38,189 nucleotides of DNA, from NCBI GenBank assembly GCA_028693535.1, contig JAQUVC010000003.1:1-38189 (forward strand), written 5' to 3'. Of this stretch, positions 9,252 to 16,757 are shown piece after piece. The translations under genes were made by a program, and so were the position numbers. Every line of letters begins with the position of its first letter. Position 1 is the stretch's first letter. The notes under the pieces were generated by a model. It ran no database searches and was not told the origin of the DNA. It saw only the letters and a program-made list of their open reading frames with translations. The DNA is from Bacilli bacterium (GTDB lineage Bacteria > Bacillota_I > Bacilli_A > ML615J-28 > CAG-698).

Positions 9252-10044
9252 TAACTTTATTGAGATTTTATCAGAATATACCAATGAGTTTAGCTTTTTG
9301 GGGATTGTTAAAGCGGTACTGGATTTATTATTAGTTGTAGGATTGTTAATTGCATTATATTTTTTAATTAAAAAGCGCATAAAACCGAAAAAAATTGTCT
9401 TTGCTCTGTTTATTTTCTTGCTTATATATCTACTTACTATTTTGTTTGATTTGAGAATGATTGGAGCATTGATTAGGGTTTTTGCCTTTTGGATGATTGG
9501 ATTATTTATCATTATTTATAGTCAAGAAATTAGAAATATTTGGGAGGCAGTTTTTGTTAAGTCAAAGGTTGACAATGCATTCTCTTCGGTTCAAGAAAAG
9601 CAAATTATTATTAATACTATTGCTCAAACCGTAGATTATTTATCAAAGCGTCATATCGGTGCTTTGATAACATTTGAAAGAGAAGATAGTTTGAATACAT
9701 TTATTGAAAAAGCAATTCCGATTAATGCGATTATTACGCAAGAATTGCTTACAACCATTTTTACTCCTGGAACAGCTTGTCATGATGGAGCGATAATCAT
9801 TCGTAAAAATAGAATAATGTGTGCGGGAGCGTATTTTCCATCCACTGATAAGTATGATATTCCCAAGTCTTTTGGAACGCGTCATCGAGCAGCGATTGGA
9901 ATTAGTGAAAAATATGATGCTTTAACTATAGTTGTATCGGAAGAAACAGGAAATGTCTCAATAACAATTTCTGGAGTAATCAACTTAGAGTTAACGAGTG
10001 AAAGGCTAAAAGAAATACTAGATCAATATTTAGTAATCAAGTGA
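9244..10044 (+). CDS. cdaA: Membrane diadenylate cyclase CdaA (c-di-AMP synthase)
   Basis: The enzyme joins two ATP into c-di-AMP at the membrane, a messenger controlling K+ and osmotic balance and wall homeostasis. ATG 9244 has GAGG nine bases upstream; the in-frame GTG at 9235 abuts the GAGG and is unlikely. The 266 residues have three N-terminal membrane helices (roughly 18-42, 48-68, 70-93), a linker helix, and a DAC domain with 'DGA' at 181-183, 'RHR' at 213-215 and 'SEETG' at 232-236, the catalytic and ATP-binding signatures. In many Bacilli cdaA is followed by cdaR and glmM. Here it follows a helicase-like and an ankyrin gene and ends in a terminator, which is unusual. Confidence 0.95.
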   Translation: MFDNFIEILSEYTNEFSFLGIVKAVLDLLLVVGLLIALYFLIKKRIKPKKIVFALFIFLLIYLLTILFDLRMIGALIRVFAFWMIGLFIIIYSQEIRNIWEAVFVKSKVDNAFSSVQEKQIIINTIAQTVDYLSKRHIGALITFEREDSLNTFIEKAIPINAIITQELLTTIFTPGTACHDGAIIIRKNRIMCAGAYFPSTDKYDIPKSFGTRHRAAIGISEKYDALTIVVSEETGNVSITISGVINLELTSERLKEILDQYLVIK

Positions 10045-10050
10045 CAATGG

Positions 10051-10079
10051 GATTTAAGGGGAACCTTAAATCTTTTTTT
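10051..10079 (+). terminator. Intrinsic terminator after cdaA
   Basis: GATTTAAGG, loop GGAA, CCTTAAATC: a perfect 9-bp stem followed by seven T. It closes the helicase-ankyrin-cdaA operon. Confidence 0.92.
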
Positions 10080-10122
10080 ATGGCAAAGGATGAATAATTG
10101 TGGCTATTTCCATAAACAATAT

Positions 10123-10150
10123 TTGTTTTATTAGAAAAACATGGTATAAT
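10123..10150 (+). promoter_or_regulatory. Promoter of the mgsA-ispF operon
   Basis: TTGTTT (10123-10128) and TATAAT (10145-10150) are spaced by 16 bases. The ATG of mgsA follows with GAGG at 10164-10167. Confidence 0.7.
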
Positions 10151-10173
10151 AATATAAAAGAAAGAGGAAATGT

Positions 10174-10527
10174 ATGAGAATAGCTTTAATTGCCCATGAT
10201 AAGAAAAAACCTGATATACTTGCTTTTGCGAAAGAAAACGAAGGCTTTCTAAGCCAACATACTTTATATGCAACAGGAACAACAGGAAAACTAATTATGG
10301 AACACACAAATTTAAAAATACATTGCCATAAGTCAGGACCTCTAGGTGGTGACCAGGAAATTGGAGCACGCGTTGCGAATGGAGAGATTGATATGGTTTT
10401 CTTTTTTCGTGATCCATTGACACCACAACCACATGAACCGGATATATCAGCTTTGTTGCGGCTTTGTGATGTTTATGAAATTCCTTTAGCTACAAACAAG
10501 AAAACAGCTACTTTATTAGTTAGATAG
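10174..10527 (+). CDS. mgsA: Methylglyoxal synthase
   Basis: The enzyme converts dihydroxyacetone phosphate to methylglyoxal and phosphate, a bypass that relieves phosphosugar build-up. At 117 residues it is slightly shorter than E. coli MgsA. Catalytic residues are recognisable by pattern: '[12 protein letters not shown]' (Asp60), 'FFRDPL' (Asp80), 'QPHEPD' (His87, Asp90) and 'IPLATN'. Start chosen for GAGG six bases upstream. It leads an operon with the degenerate-GGDEF protein (11-base gap), ispD and ispF. DHAP consumption and supply of glyceraldehyde-3-phosphate to the MEP pathway are metabolically adjacent, but a functional link is inference. Confidence 0.96.
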   Translation: MRIALIAHDKKKPDILAFAKENEGFLSQHTLYATGTTGKLIMEHTNLKIHCHKSGPLGGDQEIGARVANGEIDMVFFFRDPLTPQPHEPDISALLRLCDVYEIPLATNKKTATLLVR

Positions 10528-10538
10528 GAGGGGAAATA

Positions 10539-12110
10539 ATGTTAGAAAACATTGTAAATTTTATTATCCAAAAGCAAAATGACATAGCAATTTTAGCATT
10601 CATCATATTAGGTCTTTTGTACATATCAACAATTGTGATTTTTAAAAAGCTTCCAATTATTGAAACACTAATCATTTTATTATCGGTTGGATTGGCTTTT
10701 TTCACAAGATATTTAACTAGAGAACTAATAGTCACTTTGTTGGGAATTAATTTGATTGCTTGGGCGGTAGTCGAATTGGTTTTTGCTTGCTTATTAATAT
10801 ATGTTATCATTTTGATACGAGCACAAAATTACAAAAACAAAATGCGGTTTTATGAATTAACTCCGTCAAATATTGAAAGTAACATCTATGCTTATTTCAA
10901 TAAAAAATCAAAATTGTTAATGTTTACCGATCAATTTTATGATATGTTACCTAAAAATTATAAGAACAAGAAAAAATGGTATCGTCTGGTAAAGAGCATC
11001 GTTTGCGATGGTGAGACAATGTCATATAAGAAATTTATGAACCATTTGCGTGATTTTGGTGAAAAAACATTTAATATTGAAATCACCTTCAATGATTTTG
11101 CTTCAATAAAAGAAGAAGTTGCTAAGGCAATGATTAATGAGAATGGAAAATTACGGGGTTACTTATTATATAATCAAAAATTGACACCTGCTCAATTATA
11201 TAAAGATAGTATTATGAAGGAATATGCTTCCCATTTGTTTAATTTCTTTGATTCATTAAATGAACCATTGGCTTATTATGATAGTGCAAATGGTAATTAT
11301 ATTTTAACTGATTTAATGAAAAAAGCACTGGGAACCAGCGATGCTGTTATTACGACTGATGGCTTGTTAAATTATATTGTTGAAGAAGATGTTGCTAACT
11401 ATAAACGTATGCTAACGCAAAAAGAAGGCAGTAACACTTATTATTATCGTTTAAAAACAATAAATGGGATTGAATGGTTTGAAGAAACTAGAACAGTTGA
11501 AGGAATGTATATCTATAACATCATTCATTGGGCAAAATTTACACCGCGACAAATGAAGTATTTGCCTAAAGAAGCACTAGAAAATGAAATTAAGAACAAT
11601 CAAGAAAGCAACCGTAGTTTTATTTTAGTGTTTATAACATTAAAGAAAATAGCTAGTTATGCTGAGAAATTGGGTAAAGATGTTGCCAATGTGTTAGCAG
11701 ATCGTTATTTTGCACAATTGACATCAATTAAGATGAATCAATCTCGTGTTTATAAATTATCTAATGTTGATTATTGTTTATTATTTACTGGGATAGCTGA
11801 TTATGAAAGAATTGTTAGTGAAATTAATAGTAACGTTTCTGAACTAGTGAATACGCAGGTTGTTTTTAATGGCAACAAATATCAAATGAACAATGCTTTG
11901 GGAATTGTTAAGAGTGAAAGTGTTGTTAATCCAAGTCCAGAGAGATTTATCGTTGCTGGTTATGAAGCACTATCTTATGCAACAAATCCAGATTATGGTA
12001 GACCCTTTAGTATATATCGTGAAAAACGTGAAGAACGACCTAATTATCAGTTCGACAAGTATCGTGTAGATATCAATAACGAGTTTTTATATGACAAACG
12101 AAAGATTTGA
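10539..12110 (+). CDS. Membrane protein with PAS-like and degenerate GGDEF domains (GdpP-reminiscent, no phosphodiesterase domain)
   Basis: The 523-residue protein starts with three membrane helices (about 18-36, 39-57, 66-94), followed by a long cytoplasmic part. Residues about 230-340 ('FFDSLNEPLAYYDSANGNYILTD...') look PAS-like. Residues about 370-500 follow the GGDEF fold pattern: 'ADRYFAQL...SRVYKLSNVDYCLLFTG', then 'NALGIV' and 'AGYEALSYATNPDYGRPFSIY'. The catalytic GGDEF/GGEEF is replaced by LSNVD (407-411), so cyclase activity is not expected. The combination of N-terminal helices, PAS and degenerate GGDEF recalls GdpP/YybT, which degrades c-di-AMP, but the DHH/DHHA1 domains are absent. 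Proximity to cdaA makes a nucleotide-sensing role attractive but unproven. It overlaps ispD by 20 bases. Confidence 0.65.
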   Translation: MLENIVNFIIQKQNDIAILAFIILGLLYISTIVIFKKLPIIETLIILLSVGLAFFTRYLTRELIVTLLGINLIAWAVVELVFACLLIYVIILIRAQNYKNKMRFYELTPSNIESNIYAYFNKKSKLLMFTDQFYDMLPKNYKNKKKWYRLVKSIVCDGETMSYKKFMNHLRDFGEKTFNIEITFNDFASIKEEVAKAMINENGKLRGYLLYNQKLTPAQLYKDSIMKEYASHLFNFFDSLNEPLAYYDSANGNYILTDLMKKALGTSDAVITTDGLLNYIVEEDVANYKRMLTQKEGSNTYYYRLKTINGIEWFEETRTVEGMYIYNIIHWAKFTPRQMKYLPKEALENEIKNNQESNRSFILVFITLKKIASYAEKLGKDVANVLADRYFAQLTSIKMNQSRVYKLSNVDYCLLFTGIADYERIVSEINSNVSELVNTQVVFNGNKYQMNNALGIVKSESVVNPSPERFIVAGYEALSYATNPDYGRPFSIYREKREERPNYQFDKYRVDINNEFLYDKRKI

Positions 12111-12780
12111 TGCGGTTATTTTAATAGCAGGAAGCAGTTCTCGTTCACAGCTTTCATACAATAAAAATTTCTACGTTATCCGAGGAAAACCTGTATTTCG
12201 TTATTCGCTAGATGAGTTTTTACTAGTACCACAATGCCATAAAATTATTCTTGTTTATCGAGAAAGCGAAAAAAAGATGGTAGAAAGTTATACTTATGAT
12301 ATTCCTAAGGATAAGCTTGAATTGGTAATCGGTGGAGCTACTCGTCAAGATAGTGTTTATCAAGGATTATTGGCAGCTACAAGTGATTTGATTCTAATTC
12401 ATGATGGTGCTCGACCGATGATTAAAAAAGCTGATATAGTTACTATTTATCAGGAATTAAAAAAAGGTTACCCATGTTGCTTGGGCTATAAAGCTCAAGA
12501 TACAATCAAAGAAATGAAAGAAGAACATGTCATTACACTAGATCGTCAAAAATTGTATCTTGTACAAACACCACAAGGGGTTAATCGTAAAAAAATGATA
12601 CAAGCAATTGAAAAGGCAACAAAGGAGAACTATGTTGCTTATGATGATTTGAGTCTATTAGAAAAATATTTTGGGATGAATCCTAACATTATAGCAGGGA
12701 GTCCTTATAATTTAAAGGTGACTACCATTGAAGATATAAAGTATATTACGAAAAATTTAGGTGTAGAAAATGACTTATAG
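12091..12780 (+). CDS. ispD: 2-C-methyl-D-erythritol 4-phosphate cytidylyltransferase
   Basis: IspD transfers CMP from CTP to methylerythritol phosphate, the third MEP-pathway step. The 229-residue length is typical. The nucleotide-binding opening is diverged: 'ILIAGSSSRSQLSYNK' instead of LAAGxGxRM...K, keeping the Gly, Arg and Lys. 'IGGATRQDSVYQGL', 'LIHDGARP', 'LVQTPQGVNRKKM' and 'YDDLSLLEKYFG' match conserved IspD blocks. The start overlaps the preceding gene by 20 bases and has only a weak GAG upstream, suggesting translational coupling. It overlaps ispF by 11 bases. Confidence 0.93.
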   Translation: MTNERFDAVILIAGSSSRSQLSYNKNFYVIRGKPVFRYSLDEFLLVPQCHKIILVYRESEKKMVESYTYDIPKDKLELVIGGATRQDSVYQGLLAATSDLILIHDGARPMIKKADIVTIYQELKKGYPCCLGYKAQDTIKEMKEEHVITLDRQKLYLVQTPQGVNRKKMIQAIEKATKENYVAYDDLSLLEKYFGMNPNIIAGSPYNLKVTTIEDIKYITKNLGVENDL

Positions 12781-13267
12781 AATAGGACATGCATATGATA
12801 TACATCGTTTGGAAAGCAATCGCAAACTCATCTTAGGTGGAATAGAGATAGCTTATGCCAAAGGATTGTTGGGTCATTCTGATGCTGATTGTTTATTGCA
12901 TGCGATTGCAGAAGCAATCATAGGAGCTTTGGGACTAGGTGACTTAGGAACACATTTCTCTGACAGCGATCAACAATATAAAGATAAGCCATCGAGTTAT
13001 TTTATTAGTGAAGTTAAGAAAATGTTATTTGTGAATAACTATACTCTAGTAAATATTGATGCAACTATTTTTATTGAAGAACCAATGCTAAGGCCATATA
13101 TTTTAAACATGAAAGAAAAGATTGCTTCATTGCTCGATATTGAGGATTCACAAGTTAATATTAAAGCAACAAGAGGAGAAAAACTAGGCTATATTGGTCG
13201 TAGTGAAGGAGTTGCAGCAGAAGCGGTAGTATTAATTGCTAGGAAAAAAGAATTGAAAAAACTTTAG
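12770..13267 (+). CDS. ispF: 2-C-methyl-D-erythritol 2,4-cyclodiphosphate synthase
   Basis: IspF cyclises CDP-methylerythritol phosphate to the 2,4-cyclodiphosphate with release of CMP. The 165 residues carry 'GHAYDIHRL' (metal-binding Asp-x-His), 'LGHSDADCLLHA' (third zinc His and following Asp), 'FSDSDQQYK', and the C-terminal 'ATRGEKLGYIGRSEGV' block. Length and motifs are standard for a homotrimeric, zinc-containing IspF. It is the last gene of the mgsA operon and is followed by a short GC hairpin. Confidence 0.97.
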   Translation: MTYRIGHAYDIHRLESNRKLILGGIEIAYAKGLLGHSDADCLLHAIAEAIIGALGLGDLGTHFSDSDQQYKDKPSSYFISEVKKMLFVNNYTLVNIDATIFIEEPMLRPYILNMKEKIASLLDIEDSQVNIKATRGEKLGYIGRSEGVAAEAVVLIARKKELKKL

Positions 13268-13283
13268 GGCGAAAGCCCTTTTT
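13266..13283 (+). terminator. Short intrinsic terminator after ispF
   Basis: AGGGC, GAAA tetraloop, GCCCT followed by a T-rich run. The stem is only 5 bp but mostly G-C. Confidence 0.65.
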
Positions 13284-13302
13284 GTTTTGCTTTGCATATC
13301 AC

Positions 13303-13331
13303 TTTACATTTTTTGGGAAAATTAGTATAAT
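13303..13331 (+). promoter_or_regulatory. Promoter upstream of the NifU-like gene
   Basis: TTTACA (13303-13308) and TATAAT (13326-13331) with a 17-base spacer. Confidence 0.8.
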
Positions 13332-13359
13332 ATAATATGTATTTAGAAAGGAAATGATT

Positions 13360-13599
13360 ATGAACACAATAGAAATAGAAAACAAAGTAAAGACAATCCT
13401 TGATAAAATCCGCCCATATTTACAACGTGATGGCGGAGATGTTGAATTTGTTAAAGTTGAAGATGGAATTGTATATGTAAAAATGCTAGGTGCCTGTGTT
13501 GGATGTTCTAGTATTGACACAACATTAAAAGATGGTATTGAGGCCTTTTTACTTGAAGAAGTCCCTGGTATTATCGGCGTAGAGAATATTGCTGGTTAA
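13360..13599 (+). CDS. NifU C-terminal domain Fe-S scaffold/carrier protein
   Basis: The 79-residue protein is a stand-alone NifU C-terminal (Nfu) domain, which carries a [4Fe-4S] cluster to target proteins. 'IRPYLQRDGGDVEFV' and 'MLGACVGCSS' (the CxxC cluster ligands) are diagnostic. ATG 13360 lies seven bases after AGAAAGGA, whereas the ATG at 13354 is only one base from it. It is followed by a membrane protein and a radical SAM enzyme, the latter a plausible Fe-S client, though no specific pairing is shown. Confidence 0.93.
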   Translation: MNTIEIENKVKTILDKIRPYLQRDGGDVEFVKVEDGIVYVKMLGACVGCSSIDTTLKDGIEAFLLEEVPGIIGVENIAG

Positions 13600-13621
13600 G
13601 AAAGAGGATTGGAAATAGATA

Positions 13622-14032
13622 ATGGATAAAGTTAAATTCGGAAAAACATTTTATAATGTATGCTTAATCATTTGTGTAGTTATTTTACTAGCTGCATTTT
13701 TGCTGTTTAAGACAAAAGATTCTTCAGGGAATGTATTACCTGAAGAACAATTAATCGAAACATGGATTTACCGCTATCTAGTTTCATTTTATATGTTTAC
13801 TTTTTTGATACCTTTAGCAGCTTTAGTTAGAGAATATACAAGTGGAGCATATGTTGCGAAAAAGATGATTATGAAGATGATAATCGGTGTAGCGGCCCTT
13901 GTAATAGGTTCAGCTTTGATTTTCATCTTATGGGATTTACGAACTGCACAACTATCTATGCTTGGTGCTATGTTAAGTGCTGTATATATTTTAGCCCCTA
14001 CAACAAAAACATCAACTGTAGTTAAAAAATAA
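13622..14032 (+). CDS. Small integral membrane protein of unknown function
   Basis: I do not recognise this 136-residue protein. It has four predicted membrane spans (about 10-29, 48-67, 81-103, 109-127), with a hydrophilic loop 'KTKDSSGNVLPEEQLIE' between the first two. There is no enzyme motif or signal cleavage site. It sits 22 bases after the NifU-like gene and ends 2 bases before the radical SAM gene, so the three are likely co-transcribed. Confidence 0.7.
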   Translation: MDKVKFGKTFYNVCLIICVVILLAAFLLFKTKDSSGNVLPEEQLIETWIYRYLVSFYMFTFLIPLAALVREYTSGAYVAKKMIMKMIIGVAALVIGSALIFILWDLRTAQLSMLGAMLSAVYILAPTTKTSTVVKK

Positions 14033-14034
14033 TC

Positions 14035-14871
14035 ATGAAAAAGCAATTTAAAAAAATATATATTGAAATTTCTAATATCTGTAATTTGAAATGTCCATTT
14101 TGTTCTAAAACCAATAGAAAAAAATTAGCAATGACAGCACAAGAATTCAGTGCGATTCTCAAACAGGTAAAAGAATATAGTGATTATATCTATCTCCATG
14201 TTAAAGGTGAACCAATCATTCATCCCCAATTTATGGAGATTTTATCAATAGCAGCAGCAAACAATATTAAAGTAAACATAACAACAAACGGAGTTGATAT
14301 AAATAAAGTGAAGGAAGGACTACTAAATTGTCCAGCGATTCATCAAGTTAATATATCTCTTCATTCCTTGGTGTGTTTAAGTGCTAATGAAAAAGACAAA
14401 TATTTAGACGATATATATGAATTTATTGATAACGTATCACATTTAAAAAGCTTTTTTGTTTCTTTAAGACTATGGATTAAAAACGAAGAATTAAATAAAT
14501 ATATCTTGAATTATCTTGAAATGAAATTAGCCAAAAAAATAATTATCGGTGATAAGAGTATCATTGATAATGTTTATATTTCCAGCGATGAGGAATTTGT
14601 TTGGCCGAGTATGGATTTGCCATATCTTTCTGATGTTGGTCGTTGTTTAGGAACAAGAGATCAAATAGCAATTCTTACCAATGGAGATGTCGTTCCTTGC
14701 TGTTTAGATGCTGAAGGAATCATTAAATTTGGGAACATATTTGATGAAAGTTTAACAAATATTCTCGCAAAACCACGGTTTTTAGAAATGAAAAAAGGGT
14801 TTGAAAATGGGAAAATTGTTGAAGAACTGTGCCAAAAGTGTAGCTATCGTCTTCGTTTTGAAAAAAATTGA
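14035..14871 (+). CDS. Radical SAM/SPASM-domain protein
   Basis: The 278-residue protein has the radical SAM cluster motif 'CNLKCPFC' (Cys16, 20, 23) near its start, followed by 'HVKGEPIIHP', which corresponds to the SAM-binding GGEP region. The C-terminal part, 'GDVVPCCLDAEG..KFGNIFDESL' and 'EELCQKCSYR', is a SPASM-like region that would hold an auxiliary Fe-S cluster. SPASM proteins commonly modify peptides or proteins, but I see no small precursor peptide gene beside it, so the substrate is unknown. The gene directly follows the membrane protein (2-base gap). It is shorter than many SPASM maturases, suggesting a minimal architecture. Confidence 0.88.
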   Translation: MKKQFKKIYIEISNICNLKCPFCSKTNRKKLAMTAQEFSAILKQVKEYSDYIYLHVKGEPIIHPQFMEILSIAAANNIKVNITTNGVDINKVKEGLLNCPAIHQVNISLHSLVCLSANEKDKYLDDIYEFIDNVSHLKSFFVSLRLWIKNEELNKYILNYLEMKLAKKIIIGDKSIIDNVYISSDEEFVWPSMDLPYLSDVGRCLGTRDQIAILTNGDVVPCCLDAEGIIKFGNIFDESLTNILAKPRFLEMKKGFENGKIVEELCQKCSYRLRFEKN

Positions 14872-14872
14872 C

Positions 14873-14901
14873 TTAACAAAAAAAATCTTTTATGCTATAA
14901 T
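14873..14901 (+). promoter_or_regulatory. Promoter of the S1-protein/pgi unit
   Basis: TTAACA (14873-14878), 17-base spacer, and an extended -10 TGCTATAAT (TATAAT at 14896-14901). The -35 begins two bases after the radical SAM stop codon. Confidence 0.8.
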
Positions 14902-14926
14902 ACAATTAAGATAAAAGGTGAGTAAA

Positions 14927-15262
14927 ATGATTAAAAAGGGAGAAATTGTTTACGGGAAAATAACAAACATCTTAGGCTATGGTGCTTTTGTTACTGTTGA
15001 TGATTATGATGGCCTAATTCACATTTCAGAATTCTCTGACAATTTTGTACGAAGTATCAACGATTATGTAGCTATCGGTCAACAAGTAAAACTAAAAGTT
15101 TTAGAAGTAGATGAAGAAGAGAAGAAGTTGCGACTTAGCTATAAAGCATTAAACAAATCTCGAGGAGTGAAGGGAGAAATTCCTAAATACACGATTGGTT
15201 TTACATCTTTGGAAAAAGTAATGCCAGAATTTATATCTCGACAATTTAGGAAAAACGAATAA
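14927..15262 (+). CDS. S1 RNA-binding domain protein (YugI/GSP13-like)
   Basis: The 111-residue protein is a single S1 domain (about residues 3-75: 'KGEIVYGKITNILGYGAFV', 'GLIHISEFSD', 'VKLKVLEVDEEEKKLRLSYK') with a basic C-terminal tail. It resembles the ribosome-associated general stress protein 13 of Bacillus. ATG 14927 is preferred; the in-frame GTG at 14918 lies within the AAAGGTGAG ribosome site. It ends one base before pgi starts, so the two are co-transcribed. In B. subtilis yugI also lies near pgi, which supports the assignment. Confidence 0.85.
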   Translation: MIKKGEIVYGKITNILGYGAFVTVDDYDGLIHISEFSDNFVRSINDYVAIGQQVKLKVLEVDEEEKKLRLSYKALNKSRGVKGEIPKYTIGFTSLEKVMPEFISRQFRKNE

Positions 15263-15263
15263 T

Positions 15264-16556
15264 ATGAGTATTGTGAAAATTGATTATACAAATGTATTAA
15301 AATTTGTAAGTAAAGAAAAAATTGATGAACATCAAAAAGATGCTTTGTCTGCATTAGACAAATTAATTCATAAATCAGGTGAAGGAAATGACTTTGTTGG
15401 CTGGATTGATTGGCCAGTTTTAATTAGTCCTGGTGAAATTCAAGATATTCGAGAAACAGCAGATATGATTAATGAGCAAAGTGAATGCTTGTTAGTTATA
15501 GGTATTGGAGGATCCTATTTAGGTGCTAAAGCTGTAATTTCTATGTTAGATAATTATTATCCAGCAAAAAAAGGTTTGGAAATTATTTTTGCTGGTCATA
15601 CTCTTTCATCAACTTACACCGCAGAATTGCTGGAGTACTTGCAACATCGCAGTTTTTCCATCAATGTCATTTCTAAATCAGGAACAACAACAGAACCAGC
15701 TATCGCTTTTCGTCTAGCAAAAGAGTTGTTAGAGAAAAAATATGGTGATGAAGCGAGTAAACGAATTTTTGTTACAACAACTGCAGATAATAGTGTTTTA
15801 CATAGCATTGCTAAGGCAAGTGGATACAAAGAATTTTTTATACCTAAAGATATAGGTGGCCGTTATTCTGTCTTAACATCGGTTGGATTGTTACCAATTG
15901 CATGTGCTGGATATGATATTTATGAAATTCTTAAAGGAGCTATGGATGCGCGACAAATATATAGCAATGCTCCATTTTGGGAAAATGATGCATTATTATA
16001 TGCAACAATTAGAAATATTCTTTATAAAAATGGTAAAGATATTGAGTTGCTTGTCTCTCATGAACCAAAGTTAAAATATTTTGCAGAGTGGTGGAAACAA
16101 TTATATGGAGAAAGCGAAGGGAAAGAGCACAAAGGATTATTCCCTGCTAGTGTAATTTATTCTACTGATCTTCATTCTTTGGGTCAATATGTGCAAGATG
16201 GCCAAAGAAAATTGTTTGAGACGGTCATTAATATAGTAAAACCAGAAAAAAATTTGCTTTTAAATAAAGATATTAATAATTATGATGGACTTAATTTTAT
16301 TGCTGATAAGTCATTAGATTATATTGCAAAAAAGGCAATGGAAGGGACAATTCAAGCCCATGTTGAAGGAGATGTTCCTAATATCTTGATTCATTTAGAA
16401 AAGATTGATCAACATGATATCGGTTTTCTTTTATATTTCTTTATGTTTGCTTGTGGAATTAGTGGATATTTATTAGGGGTTAATCCTTTTAATCAAGAAG
16501 GAGTAGAAGCTTATAAAAAGAAGATGTTCGAATTGCTAGGAAAACCAGGATATTAA
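15264..16556 (+). CDS. pgi: Glucose-6-phosphate isomerase
   Basis: This enzyme interconverts glucose-6-phosphate and fructose-6-phosphate. The 430-residue length is close to the shorter Gram-positive form (about 450). Conserved blocks include 'LVIGIGGSYLGAKA', 'VISKSGTTTEPAIAFR' (phosphate-binding SKSGTT), 'PKDIGGRYSVLTSVGLLP' and, near the C-terminus, 'MFACGISGYLLGVNPFNQEGVEAYKKKMF' (given here in two conserved halves, GISGYLLGVNPFNQ and GVEAYK). It lies one base after the S1 gene and ends in a terminator. Confidence 0.97.
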   Translation: MSIVKIDYTNVLKFVSKEKIDEHQKDALSALDKLIHKSGEGNDFVGWIDWPVLISPGEIQDIRETADMINEQSECLLVIGIGGSYLGAKAVISMLDNYYPAKKGLEIIFAGHTLSSTYTAELLEYLQHRSFSINVISKSGTTTEPAIAFRLAKELLEKKYGDEASKRIFVTTTADNSVLHSIAKASGYKEFFIPKDIGGRYSVLTSVGLLPIACAGYDIYEILKGAMDARQIYSNAPFWENDALLYATIRNILYKNGKDIELLVSHEPKLKYFAEWWKQLYGESEGKEHKGLFPASVIYSTDLHSLGQYVQDGQRKLFETVINIVKPEKNLLLNKDINNYDGLNFIADKSLDYIAKKAMEGTIQAHVEGDVPNILIHLEKIDQHDIGFLLYFFMFACGISGYLLGVNPFNQEGVEAYKKKMFELLGKPGY

Positions 16557-16579
16557 AAGCGAAGAAATTCGCTTTTTTT
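16555..16579 (+). terminator. Intrinsic terminator after pgi
   Basis: AAAAGCGAA, loop GAAA, TTCGCTTTT with a continuing T run. The stem begins at the stop codon. Confidence 0.88.
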
Positions 16580-16669
16580 AAGGAATGATTAAGATAAATG
16601 AGTATAATAATAAGTGTAAGATACAATATTTAAAAATATAATTAAATACAAAAAAATACAAAACGATTA

Positions 16670-16698
16670 TTGACAATTCAAAAGAATTGTGATAATAT
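16670..16698 (+). promoter_or_regulatory. Promoter of the TetR-family gene
   Basis: A perfect TTGACA (16670-16675) is followed after 17 bases by TAATAT (16693-16698); a TATAAT also lies at 16698-16703. The spacer is filled by an inverted repeat described separately. Confidence 0.7.
16673..16690. promoter_or_regulatory. Likely TetR operator (inverted repeat between -35 and -10)
   Basis: ACAATTC-AAAA-GAATTGT is a perfect 7+7 inverted repeat filling the promoter spacer. A repressor bound here would exclude RNA polymerase. TetR proteins commonly bind such palindromes in their own promoters, so autoregulation by the downstream gene is inferred. Confidence 0.65.
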
Positions 16699-16757
16699 AT
16701 AATAGTAACAGTGTAATTGAATGGAGTAATCCTATTTTATTGTAAAGGAGGAACAAA

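Noticed and set aside
16580-16757. AT-rich gap before the TetR gene as a possible small RNA or attachment site
   Set aside because: Beyond the promoter, the palindrome and a stray TATAAT at the left, no stable fold, direct repeat pair or reading frame was seen.
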